Notes under the pieces: model-generated | What the model saw: only the letters and a program-made list of their open reading frames with translations | Told to the model about the DNA's origin: nothing | The model's database searches: none | Translations under genes and position numbers: made by a program | Origin: an uncultured Alphaproteobacteria bacterium | Lineage (GTDB): Bacteria; Pseudomonadota; Alphaproteobacteria; UBA7985; CAJQQZ01 | DNA: 14,089 nucleotides | NCBI GenBank assembly: GCA_905480445.1 | Contig: CAJQQJ010000100.1 | Location: 1 to 14,089, forward strand | Direction of reading: 5' to 3' | In this document: one piece after another, positions 5,931 through 12,917 of the stretch | How the letters are laid out: each line of letters starts with the position of its first letter | Numbering within the stretch: the stretch's first letter is position 1

Positions 5931-7142
5931 ATGAACAAGAGTGTCGCGATTATCGGCGGTGGCCCAGCTGGATTGATGGCGGCTGAAACGGCTATTCAGG
6001 CCGGCTTCGCAGTCACAGTTTATGAACAGATGCCATCACTTTCGCGTAAGTTTTTGATGGCGGGGCGGGGCGGCCTAAATCTTACCCATACCATGCCCAA
6101 AGACAAGTTCTTGAGCCAATACGGAGAGGCTGAAGATTGGCTCGAACCAATGATCAACGCCTTTAGACCCCAAGCCTTACATGATTGGAGCGGCGAATTA
6201 GGAGAGCCAGCTTTCGTCGGCAGTTCGGGCCGGGTTTTTCCAAAATCCTTCAAGACTTCGCCTTTGTTAAGAGCTTGGTTACGTAGGTTGGATGACGCTG
6301 GTGTTGAATTTCGAGTGCGACACACTTGGCGTGGCTGGAATGAAGAAGGGGCTCTTCTTTTCGATCATGAAGGAATGGAAGTTGCAGTAAATGCTGACAG
6401 TACAGTGTTGGCACTTGGCGGCGGCAGTTGGGCGAAACTGGGGTCCAATGGTCACTGGACGGAGATTCTAGAGGGTAAGGACATTGCCATTGAACCTCTC
6501 CTGCCATCCAACATGGGTTTTAAAGCCCAATGGTCGGAAATCTTGAAAGAGCGGTTTTCTGGACAGGCTGTTAAAAACGTTTCTCTCAGCTTTGAGGGTG
6601 TGGAAGCCAGAGGAGATTTAATGATCACTCAGCAAGGCATTGAAGGTGGGGCTGCCTACGCTCTTTCCAGCAAGATTAGGGATCGGTTGTTAACAGACGG
6701 ATATGCCGTTGCAACCGTGGACCTGCGACCCGATTTGAGCGCTGAAAACCTCTTTGCCAAACTAGAGAAAACCAAAAAGTCGCTTTCTCTAACGAGCAAG
6801 CTTAAGAGGCTAGGGCTTTCGCCCAGTGCTGTTGCTTTACTGCGAGAACAGCCTTTGAGCGGAAAGAAACCAGCACAAATCGTTGAGCTGATTAAATTAC
6901 TACCCTTCGAAATCATCGGCTTTCAACCGATTGATCGCGCTATTTCTTCTGCTGGAGGTGTGGCTCTGTCGGAAGTCAACGACGATCTGATGCTCAACAA
7001 AATGCCGGGTGTTTTTGTAGCCGGTGAGATGCTGGACTGGGAAGCTCCGACCGGAGGCTTCCTACTTCAAGCTTGCTTTGCAACAGGTAAACAGGCTGGG
7101 GCTGGCGTTGCGCAGTGGTTGGAATCAGTTGAAGAACTCTGA
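5931..7142 (+). CDS. FAD-dependent flavoprotein, PP_4765 (TIGR03862) / HI0933-BaiN-like family
   Basis: A 403-residue flavoprotein. The Rossmann FAD site is VAIIGGGPAGLMAAE (5-19), with the acidic ribose-binding residue E32 at the end of the second strand (VTVYEQ). KFLMAGRGGLNLTH (40-53) is the hallmark of HI0933/BaiN-type proteins. The C-terminal VFVAGEMLDWEAPTGGFLLQ closes the FAD site and is typical of the PP_4765 branch. No substrate is known for this branch; the related BaiN reduces a bile-acid enone. It starts 12 bases after the Ldh2 gene, making it the sixth and last gene of the operon. The start is ATG 5931; the frame also opens at TTG 5925, only two codons earlier, which is less likely on codon preference. 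It converges with the minus-strand methyltransferase with only 23 bases between stops and no clear terminator. Confidence 0.87.
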   Translation: MNKSVAIIGGGPAGLMAAETAIQAGFAVTVYEQMPSLSRKFLMAGRGGLNLTHTMPKDKFLSQYGEAEDWLEPMINAFRPQALHDWSGELGEPAFVGSSGRVFPKSFKTSPLLRAWLRRLDDAGVEFRVRHTWRGWNEEGALLFDHEGMEVAVNADSTVLALGGGSWAKLGSNGHWTEILEGKDIAIEPLLPSNMGFKAQWSEILKERFSGQAVKNVSLSFEGVEARGDLMITQQGIEGGAAYALSSKIRDRLLTDGYAVATVDLRPDLSAENLFAKLEKTKKSLSLTSKLKRLGLSPSAVALLREQPLSGKKPAQIVELIKLLPFEIIGFQPIDRAISSAGGVALSEVNDDLMLNKMPGVFVAGEMLDWEAPTGGFLLQACFATGKQAGAGVAQWLESVEEL

Positions 7143-7165
7143 GTGTTCACCGTTGATCGTCCTGT

Positions 7166-7810
7166 TTAGAGTTTCTCAAAAATGAAGTAACGAGCGACTT
7201 CGCCGTAGCCCACGAAGAATTCCCCGGTCGTAACTTCAACTAGTTTCATCAAACCTTGTTCCGCGAGGACAGAGAACTTGGTATCAAATCCTTTTGCCGA
7301 CCAAATGTCCTCGTGGATCGAACAGCCCAAAAAGCCGCCTGGCCTTAGTAGCCTTGCCAGTTCTGGTATTGGTTCTGAACCGACATGCCCAAGCGTAAAA
7401 GTGCCAGAAGATATGATCGCGTCGTAGCTTTCCGTTGGTAAGTCGATCGGTTTGGTGATGTCTCCTTCGATTAGATTTCGATAGATACCTCGTGATTCGG
7501 CGCGTTCAAGCATAGCGACCGTGATATCGATGCCGTCAAAGGAGCGGAAGCCAGCCGTTTTGAGATAACTGCTAGTTAAGCCAGTACCGCATCCGACATC
7601 CAATATTTCAGCATCATTGTTGGCAATGAAAGGCGCCAGTTTCTCTGCCATCACACGAGGTGCGATGTAGCCCAGCCGTTTTTCCATTTGCTCATCGTAG
7701 TCATCTGCCCAGATGTCATAGAATGTCATGGCGTCCTGGAGATCTGACAGCGAATAGGCCTGCTCGAGGAACAGCTCTGTTCTCGTAGGATCGTAATCTT
7801 TGGCTGACAT
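7166..7810 (-). CDS. Class I SAM-dependent methyltransferase, METTL27/WBSCR27-like
   Basis: A 214-residue methyltransferase. Motif I is ILDVGCGTGLTSSYL (69-83), the acidic loop after beta-2 is FDGIDIT (91-97), and the post-core motif is LLRPGGFLG (154-162). The N-terminal segment FYDIWADDYDEQM (30-42) is characteristic of the METTL27/WBSCR27-type group, whose substrates are not firmly established. The chosen start is the ATG at 7810 (on the minus strand). A GTG two codons upstream at 7816 is also in frame but sits only 3 bases from the GGAG of the ribosome site, whereas the ATG sits 9 bases away. That ribosome site lies within the last codons of the upstream dehydrogenase gene, so translation of the two is probably coupled. 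It is the third gene of the minus-strand operon. No membrane segment or signal is seen. Confidence 0.85.
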   Translation of the reverse strand: MSAKDYDPTRTELFLEQAYSLSDLQDAMTFYDIWADDYDEQMEKRLGYIAPRVMAEKLAPFIANNDAEILDVGCGTGLTSSYLKTAGFRSFDGIDITVAMLERAESRGIYRNLIEGDITKPIDLPTESYDAIISSGTFTLGHVGSEPIPELARLLRPGGFLGCSIHEDIWSAKGFDTKFSVLAEQGLMKLVEVTTGEFFVGYGEVARYFIFEKL

Positions 7811-7816
7811 TTGCAC

Positions 7817-8677
7817 TTACTCCTTTTCGGATGTTGCTAGTCGTTCGCTGATCATGCGCTTGCCGTCGCCTTGTTCAACAGCCTCTGCGTAGAGGGTTTT
7901 CATAGTCGCTGCCAAACTCACATCTAATCCTTCTTGCTCAAGAAGAGAGTGAATGTAACTGAGGTCCTTCAACGAGTTCTCATTGGTGAAGACATAACCC
8001 TGGAAATCTCCCTTCAGAGCATTGCCAACAATGCGATGCATGGCAGATGAGTTTCCAGAGCCCAATTGTGCAAGTTCATAGAGTTTCCGCCAGTCAACAC
8101 CTAAACTTCGGGCCTGTTTGAAAGTCTCGACAACCAGGGTTGCCGTACCCAATGCTAGGAAATTGGATACGAGTTTGGTTTTTGCTGCCGTCCCAACTGG
8201 GCCGAAGTGTTCCGCTTGTTTACAAAAGGATAACAGCAAGCTTTTTGCTTCTGGGAAATGATCTTCTTCGCAGGCGACAATGGCTCCTAGAATTCCTTCC
8301 GCTGCTTGCTTAGCGCCGCCAGTAACCGGCGCTTCCACATAGCGTGCACCAACTGATGTTACTTTTTTCGCAAGCCTCAACGGGGCTTCAGGTTCGTTGG
8401 TCGTTGTGTCGATCACTAGAACGTTGGCATTCAGGTGGGGCACTAACTGATCGATCACTTTGTCAGCGATAGCGCTGTTCGTTACGCAGAGAATGATAGC
8501 AACCTTGTTTTCAGCCAGCTCCTTGTATGAACGAGCCTCCACAGCACCTTTGGAAACCAAGTCTTCAATCGGTGTGCGATTTCTATTGGCGATGACTGTA
8601 AGGCCGTGACCGGCCTTGAGCAGGTTAGCTGCCATCCCATGGCCCATGATGCCGGCACCAATAAATCCAATTTTCAT
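7817..8677 (-). CDS. 3-Hydroxyisobutyrate dehydrogenase-family (beta-hydroxyacid) NAD(P) oxidoreductase
   Basis: A 286-residue protein of normal family length. The N-terminal dinucleotide site is GFIGAGIMGHGMAANLL (4-20). The substrate-binding motif is EAPVTGGAKQAAEG (115-128), the usual DAPVSGG motif with conservative changes. The catalytic lysine is K168 in KTKLVSN with N172 four residues on, and KDLS (237-240) lies in the helical C-terminal domain. The family oxidises or reduces small beta-hydroxyacids: 3-hydroxyisobutyrate, tartronate semialdehyde/glycerate, or relatives such as succinic semialdehyde. The exact substrate is not evident here. The start is the ATG at 8677 (minus strand), preceded by GAGGTAA and followed at once by the nucleotide fold. 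A longer reading from 8761 would overlap the upstream gene and add 28 unconserved residues. It starts 4 bases after the FG-GAP-type gene. Confidence 0.87.
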   Translation of the reverse strand: MKIGFIGAGIMGHGMAANLLKAGHGLTVIANRNRTPIEDLVSKGAVEARSYKELAENKVAIILCVTNSAIADKVIDQLVPHLNANVLVIDTTTNEPEAPLRLAKKVTSVGARYVEAPVTGGAKQAAEGILGAIVACEEDHFPEAKSLLLSFCKQAEHFGPVGTAAKTKLVSNFLALGTATLVVETFKQARSLGVDWRKLYELAQLGSGNSSAMHRIVGNALKGDFQGYVFTNENSLKDLSYIHSLLEQEGLDVSLAATMKTLYAEAVEQGDGKRMISERLATSEKE

Positions 8678-8681
8678 CGGC

Positions 8682-9587
8682 TTACCTCGAAACTTTGAGA
8701 ACTTTACCGTTGTCCAATCCAACAACGAAGGATGTTGAGTGGCCACTTCCCGAAACGGCAATGGCTTTACTTATCCGGCTTGGCATGCGGATGTTTGCCA
8801 ACTCGCGAAGGTGCCCGCCTGCAAGACTGACGATCCGCAAGGCACGGCGATTGGCCGACGGTACTGCTAGATCGGGAGCGTCGTCGCCATTGACATCTAC
8901 GGTGGCAGAAAGGCGCATTTCAGTGCTGCCAATGAAGTGGTTGGAGAAGCCATAGAGCTGAGCTTTTTTCCGTAAGTTTTGACCATCATAGCTGTAAAAA
9001 TAGAGTGTTCCTCCGATGTGAGGAGTCTCCACGAAGGCTATTTCCTTACTCGCTTTGCCTCTAAATGAAGCGATGCCAGCAACATTCAACCAGCGGTAAG
9101 AGCGACCAATGAAAGGTGTGGCGGCCTTTTGAATGAGCCTGCCGTTTTGTAGGCCAAAGATTGCAACTGAACCACCTTCATCAGCCGAAGATCGAAGCGT
9201 TACAACCTCGACTGTTCCGTCGTTATCGAGATCAGCCAAACGCGGATAGAGATCTTCGAATACCTGATCTTTAGAAAGTTTGAGCGATAGCTTTTTACCG
9301 CCTTGGGTCGCGATGTTGAGTGTTCCGGCTTCAATGCCATCGCCAAGGATGGCATGGCCATAGCGGTCTGTTGGGTCGGAGTACCAAGCCTCTGTAATAT
9401 CTCCACCCCCGTGAAAAGTGGCAACACGTCCATCTGGTATTCCGCCAGGACTACGTCGTCTTTGTTCTTTCACGATTTCATTTGGAAAAGCGGAAGCGTC
9501 GACTTCGATCACTCGCCAATTTTCTTGGGCTACCGCGAGACCTGAAATCAGGTAAGCAGCAAAGCAGGAAAGTATCAATTTTGTCAT
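8682..9587 (-). CDS. Exported FG-GAP/VCBS-type repeat protein, first gene of the minus-strand operon
   Basis: A 301-residue protein with a Sec signal peptide (residues 1-20, cleaved near AVA/QE). The mature part is rich in beta-strand and shows Asp-rich calcium-type loops of FG-GAP/VCBS propeller repeats: ADLDNDGTVEVV (118-129) and VDVNGDDAPDLAVP (230-243). Less regular repeat units lie between (GRLIQKAATPFIGRSYRWL, then GQNLRKKAQLYGF). Proteins of this shape fold as beta-propellers, and many bind ligands, surfaces or partner proteins. I cannot name a specific role. Likely location is the periplasm or outside the cell; no lipobox or membrane anchor is visible. The ATG at 9587 has GAGG 8 bases upstream (minus strand). 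Its co-transcription with two cytoplasmic enzymes (gaps of 4 and 6 bases) is unusual. Confidence 0.8.
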   Translation of the reverse strand: MTKLILSCFAAYLISGLAVAQENWRVIEVDASAFPNEIVKEQRRRSPGGIPDGRVATFHGGGDITEAWYSDPTDRYGHAILGDGIEAGTLNIATQGGKKLSLKLSKDQVFEDLYPRLADLDNDGTVEVVTLRSSADEGGSVAIFGLQNGRLIQKAATPFIGRSYRWLNVAGIASFRGKASKEIAFVETPHIGGTLYFYSYDGQNLRKKAQLYGFSNHFIGSTEMRLSATVDVNGDDAPDLAVPSANRRALRIVSLAGGHLRELANIRMPSRISKAIAVSGSGHSTSFVVGLDNGKVLKVSR

Positions 9588-9655
9588 GGAGACCTCATCA
9601 TTACCCTAATGGGAATGAGCTTAAGTCTTCATTCACTCAAATGCTATTACTTTGG

Positions 9656-9684
9656 TTGCAAGCTGGAGAGACAAGCCGTAACAT
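9656..9684 (+). promoter_or_regulatory. Candidate promoter for the nucleoside salvage cluster
   Basis: In the 124-base divergent gap between the FG-GAP-type gene and the cytosine deaminase gene, TTGCAA (9656-9661) and TAACAT (9679-9684) are separated by exactly 17 bases. Each matches four of six consensus positions of a sigma-70 promoter. They lie about 28 bases upstream of the ATG at 9712, leaving room for the AAGAGG ribosome site (9698-9703). I found no equally good candidate on the minus strand, and no clear operator palindrome. Confidence 0.35.
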
Positions 9685-9711
9685 CTCTGCGATCATTAAG
9701 AGGTGAAAACT

Positions 9712-10164
9712 ATGACGCTGACTGACTTGGATGCAAAATTCTTGAGACTGGCTTACGATGAAGCTTTAGCAGGCTTTGAGGAAGGGGGCTGCCCAATTGG
9801 CTCTGTGTTGGCGAGGGGAGACGCACTTGTTTCTCAGGGGCGTAATCAACGCGTACAAGGAGGCGATCCAATAGCCCATGGTGAAATGGATGCACTCAGG
9901 AAAGCCGGCCGTCAAAAGACTTACCGCGACACGACACTCTACACTTCGCTTAGCCCTTGCATGATGTGCACAGGAACCATCATCCAATTTGGCATACCGC
10001 GCGTCGTGGTGGGTGAGAACAAGACTTTTGGCGGCAACGAAGACTTCCTGCGCTCTCGCGGTGTCGAAGTAATTATTGCAGATGATCCAGATTGTATTGC
10101 GCTGATGACCCGTTTCATCGAAGAGAAGCCAGAGCTCTGGGCCGAAGATATTGCCGAAGACTAG
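9712..10164 (+). CDS. Cytosine deaminase, yeast FCY1-type (CDA fold)
   Basis: A 150-residue zinc deaminase that should convert cytosine to uracil and ammonia. Zinc ligands and catalytic acid are visible: H56 and E58 in AHGEMDAL (55-62), then C83 and C86 in SPCMMCTG (81-88). Compared with yeast FCY1 from memory, N46 (GRNQRVQ) matches the base-binding Asn. IPRVVVGEN (95-103) matches its counterpart, and the C-terminal lid FIEEKPELWAEDIAE has W143 and D146 in place of yeast W152 and D155. This lid separates FCY1-type enzymes from guanine deaminases and from the tRNA deaminase TadA. Bacteria usually use the unrelated amidohydrolase CodA. The start is ATG 9712, with AAGAGG about 8 bases upstream. 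A GTG at 9703 is also in frame but overlaps that site. It leads a nucleoside salvage cluster, which fits the role. Another nucleobase-like substrate is possible. Confidence 0.83.
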   Translation: MTLTDLDAKFLRLAYDEALAGFEEGGCPIGSVLARGDALVSQGRNQRVQGGDPIAHGEMDALRKAGRQKTYRDTTLYTSLSPCMMCTGTIIQFGIPRVVVGENKTFGGNEDFLRSRGVEVIIADDPDCIALMTRFIEEKPELWAEDIAED

Positions 10165-10203
10165 AAGCTGTTTGTTCGGCCGCGAATCTGTTAGCTTTGT
10201 TTC

Positions 10204-11082
10204 ATGATCATAAATTTTGGTTCCATCAATATGGATTACGTTTACCGGGTGTCGGCTATGCCTGCGCCTGGGGAAACGCTGGCGGCGAAAAGCTTTGAAC
10301 GCTTTCTTGGTGGTAAAGGGGTGAACCAATCCATCGCGATCCATAAATCTGGGGGCGATGTGGCCCACGTCGGCGCTGTCGGTCCCGACGGTGACTGGGT
10401 CCTTGGTAAAATTAAAGAGCAAGGCCTTAGTCTATCTCTGATCCAAGAAGTCACGGCCTCGACAGGGCATGCAGTTATCCTTGTGGATGATGAAGGTGAG
10501 AACCAGATTGTTATCTACAGCGGTGCAAATCTTGAATTGACGTTCGATCAGATTGACGACGTTCTGAATTCCTTTGAGAGTAAAGACAATTGGATTCTGC
10601 TGCAAAACGAGACAAATCTCACCGCTGAGATCGCCATGAAAGCTAAAGTGAAGGGCTTTAAAGTGGCTTATGCTGCTGCACCCTTTGAGGCAGAAGCTGC
10701 TTGGGAAATGATTGGGGCCGTTGATCTTCTCGCAGTCAATGAGGGCGAAGCAGCCCAACTTTCAGAACATCTCGGTGTAGCGCTAGACGAGAAAATAATC
10801 CCTCATGTGTTGATAACAAAGGGCGCGGCTGGTGCAGAGTTTCGCGCAAAGGGTCAGGTCTTTGAGCAGTCCGCGTTCGGCGTTGCTGCAACGGACACGA
10901 CTGGAGCAGGGGACACGTTCTTGGGGGCTTTCCTTGCGAACTATTGTGAAGGCGTAGAAGCTAACGACGCTTTACGTTTTGCTTCTGCAGCAAGCGCCAT
11001 CCAAGTGACAAGAGCGGGAGCAGCAGAAGCTATTCCAAGCAAAGCCGAAGTTGAAACCTTCCTTAAAGAAAGAGATAACTAA
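10204..11082 (+). CDS. rbsK: Ribokinase (PfkB family)
   Basis: A 292-residue PfkB-family sugar kinase. The N-terminal substrate region shows FGSINMDYVYRV (5-16) and the diglycine hinge FLGGKGVNQS (34-43). The signature ATDTTGAGDTFLGAFL (229-244) holds the anion hole and the catalytic base D237. VNEGEA (178-183) is the usual mid-domain NExE-type motif. The length suits ribokinase, which makes ribose 5-phosphate from ribose and ATP. The neighbouring nucleoside hydrolase would supply ribose, strengthening the call. A nucleoside kinase or deoxyribokinase of the same family is the alternative. The ATG at 10204 lacks a good ribosome site. It follows the deaminase gene after 39 bases, and its stop is 3 bases before the hydrolase start. 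Confidence 0.85.
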   Translation: MIINFGSINMDYVYRVSAMPAPGETLAAKSFERFLGGKGVNQSIAIHKSGGDVAHVGAVGPDGDWVLGKIKEQGLSLSLIQEVTASTGHAVILVDDEGENQIVIYSGANLELTFDQIDDVLNSFESKDNWILLQNETNLTAEIAMKAKVKGFKVAYAAAPFEAEAAWEMIGAVDLLAVNEGEAAQLSEHLGVALDEKIIPHVLITKGAAGAEFRAKGQVFEQSAFGVAATDTTGAGDTFLGAFLANYCEGVEANDALRFASAASAIQVTRAGAAEAIPSKAEVETFLKERDN

Positions 11083-11085
11083 GAC

Positions 11086-12009
11086 ATGGCAACGAAAGTT
11101 ATCATAGATACGGATCCCGGCGTTGATGATGCTATGGCGATCCTCTTTGCTTGTATCCATCCCGAGATTGATCTGGTTGGCCTGACATCTATATTCGGCA
11201 ATGTGACGACCGACATTGCCACCAGAAATGCCCGTGTTCTCCTTGAACTTGCAGGCTCAGAGGCACCGGTGGCAGCTGGTGCACAGAAACCACTTGTACA
11301 AGAATCCAAGGAAGTTGCTTGGGAAGTTCATGGCCACGATGGTTTTGGCACATTGCCTCCAATCCAACCTACAAGCTCGCCTCATGCTATGAGCGCGGCT
11401 GAATTCATTTGTGACCAGGTCAATAAGCAACCGGGTGAAATTGTTTTGTGCCCTGTCGGACCTCTAACGAACATCGCATTGGCACTGGCGTTGGATCCAT
11501 CGATCACAAAGAAAGTGAAGTCGGTCACTGTTATGGGTGGCTCGCTGGAAGAAGGCGGTAATGTCACTTCCTTTGCTGAAGCGAACATCTGGCAAGACCC
11601 TGAAGCCGCTGACAAGGTCTTTGCTGCTGATTGGAACGTTACAATGGTGGGTTTAGACGTAACCCATCAAGTGAAGTGCACACCCGAAGAATTTGCCAGT
11701 CTTGCTGAAGCTGCGCCCAAGCTGGGTGGTTTCTTAAATCAGATTTCCCAGTTCTATTTTGACTTTCATGTTGGTGCCAATGGCTTCCGGGGCTGTTACA
11801 TGCATGACCCAGCCGCCGTGATTTCAATCATTCGTCCAGATTTTTTTGGAACCGAACCGAAGGCTTTGACGGTTGTCACTGATGGGGAGCGGGTAGGAGA
11901 AACGATTGTTTCCAACGATGATAATCGCCCCAATGTAGCTGTCTGTTTGACGGTAGATGAAGCGGCGGTCAGAAGTCTGTTCCTCGACACGATCAAATCT
12001 GGATTTTAA
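11086..12009 (+). CDS. Inosine-uridine-type nucleoside hydrolase
   Basis: A 307-residue nucleoside N-ribohydrolase that splits nucleosides into base and ribose. The calcium-binding signature DTDPGVDDA (8-16) supplies D10, D14 and D15. SFAEANIWQDPEAA (162-175) holds E165 and N167, which bind the ribose. MHDPAAV (239-245) gives H240 and D241, the proton donor and last calcium ligand in the inosine-uridine (non-specific) group. GPLTNIALAL (125-134) is another family block. Whether it prefers purine or pyrimidine nucleosides is not readable; the cytosine deaminase next door hints at cytidine. No signal peptide is visible, so it acts on imported nucleosides. The start lies 3 bases after rbsK, and AAAGAAAGAGA just upstream serves as a purine-rich ribosome site. 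Confidence 0.93.
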   Translation: MATKVIIDTDPGVDDAMAILFACIHPEIDLVGLTSIFGNVTTDIATRNARVLLELAGSEAPVAAGAQKPLVQESKEVAWEVHGHDGFGTLPPIQPTSSPHAMSAAEFICDQVNKQPGEIVLCPVGPLTNIALALALDPSITKKVKSVTVMGGSLEEGGNVTSFAEANIWQDPEAADKVFAADWNVTMVGLDVTHQVKCTPEEFASLAEAAPKLGGFLNQISQFYFDFHVGANGFRGCYMHDPAAVISIIRPDFFGTEPKALTVVTDGERVGETIVSNDDNRPNVAVCLTVDEAAVRSLFLDTIKSGF

Positions 12010-12039
12010 ACAATTCTGGTTCTTAAAGAAAGATAAGCC

Positions 12040-12879
12040 ATGACAGAATTCAATGTATTAGCAATTGATCCAAACGAAGCCAATGCGGCTCAGAAGTTTG
12101 TGCAATCATTGCAGGAAACTGGTTTTGCTATTCTAAAAAACCACCCGATCACCGCGAACGAAATTGATGCCATGTATGGCGCTTGGGCGGGCTATTTCGC
12201 GGATGACCAGAAATTCGATCATGCTCCAAAAGATGGCCAGCAGGATGGCTACTTCGGTTTCAAGTCTGAAAACGCTAAGGGTAGCCAGCATAAAGACCTG
12301 AAAGAATTCTATCACGTCTATCAAAGCGCCGCCGTACCTGCGTCCGTTGATGAAGCGACCCGGTCTTTCCACGGCAAACTATTAGAGATGGGCAGATTGC
12401 TCTTGTCTTGGTTGGATCAAGAGAGCCCTGATGAAGTTAAAGCCAATCTTTCTGAAGCGCTCACATCAATGATTGAAGGCAGCCAATCGAACCTGTTACG
12501 CATCATTCACTATCCACCGCTGGACGAATCGGTTGAGCCTGGTGAAGTTCGTGCAGCCGCCCATGAAGACATAAATTTGATTACTTTGTTGGTCACTGGC
12601 AGTGAACCTGGGCTCCAAGCACAGGATATCGACGGCAACTGGCATGATGTTCCCTGTCAGCCTGGTTATATCACCGTCAACTCCGGTGACATGCTTGCCA
12701 AAGCCACCAAAGGCCATTACCGTTCGACACCACATCGGGTGATAAACCCGCCGAAACAAGAGAACCGCTCGCGCTATTCCATGCCTTTGTTTGTGCATCC
12801 CAGACCAGAAGTACAGTTGGATGAACAGACAGCAGGCGAGTATCTGGATGAACGTTTGCGTGAAATTGGACTGAAATAA
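12040..12879 (+). CDS. Isopenicillin-N-synthase-family Fe(II)/2-oxoglutarate oxygenase
   Basis: A 279-residue oxygenase of the IPNS-like (DIOX-N plus 2OG-FeII) family. An N-terminal segment with GFAILKNHPI (28-37) corresponds to the family's 'GFfyl.nHgi'. The iron site is H175 and D177 (AAHEDINLIT) with H232 (STPHRV). R245 and S247 (RYSMPLF) form the R-x-S that binds 2-oxoglutarate. LLRIIHYPP (152-160) is also conserved. Substrates in the family range from peptides to flavonoids and, relevant here, the bases and nucleosides oxidised by fungal thymine 7-hydroxylase and deoxynucleoside hydroxylases. It lies between nucleoside hydrolase (30-base gap) and a nucleoside-type ABC binding protein (38-base gap). 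A nucleobase, nucleoside or base-derived substrate is therefore plausible, but unproven. An AAAGAAAGA ribosome site precedes the ATG. Confidence 0.88.
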   Translation: MTEFNVLAIDPNEANAAQKFVQSLQETGFAILKNHPITANEIDAMYGAWAGYFADDQKFDHAPKDGQQDGYFGFKSENAKGSQHKDLKEFYHVYQSAAVPASVDEATRSFHGKLLEMGRLLLSWLDQESPDEVKANLSEALTSMIEGSQSNLLRIIHYPPLDESVEPGEVRAAAHEDINLITLLVTGSEPGLQAQDIDGNWHDVPCQPGYITVNSGDMLAKATKGHYRSTPHRVINPPKQENRSRYSMPLFVHPRPEVQLDEQTAGEYLDERLREIGLK

Positions 12880-12883
12880 TTTG

Positions 12884-12898
12884 GCGCCCTGGAGGCGT
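12884..12898 (+). other. Short hairpin before the solute-binding protein gene
   Basis: CGCC (12885-12888) pairs with GGCG (12894-12897) around CTGGA, with a G-T wobble (12884/12898) closing a 5-bp stem. It has no T-tract, so it is not a terminator. It sits in the 38-base gap between the oxygenase and the binding-protein gene, just ahead of the strong AGGAGAGGA ribosome site (12905-12913). A role in mRNA processing is possible, but the stem is short. Confidence 0.25.
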
Positions 12899-12917
12899 GA
12901 CAACAGGAGAGGAAGTT

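Noticed and set aside
7143..7165. Bidirectional terminator between the convergent operons
   Set aside because: The 23-base gap holds no stem longer than 3-4 pairs and no proper T-tract.
8678..8761. Longer reading of the beta-hydroxyacid dehydrogenase starting at 8761
   Set aside because: It overlaps the upstream FG-GAP-type gene by 80 bases, and the nucleotide-binding fold begins immediately after the ATG at 8677, which has its own ribosome site.
10165..10203. Terminator-like fold between the deaminase and ribokinase genes (AAGCT 10165-10169 with AGCTT 10193-10197, inner TTCG/CGAA)
   Set aside because: The stem is broken by an internal loop and the T-rich tail is short and interrupted, so it is too weak to call. 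Read-through into rbsK is more likely.
9766..10422. 218-codon open frame on the minus strand opposite the deaminase and ribokinase genes
   Set aside because: Both plus-strand genes are clear family members with intact catalytic motifs. The antisense frame has a low-complexity, basic and His-rich composition and no recognisable domain.
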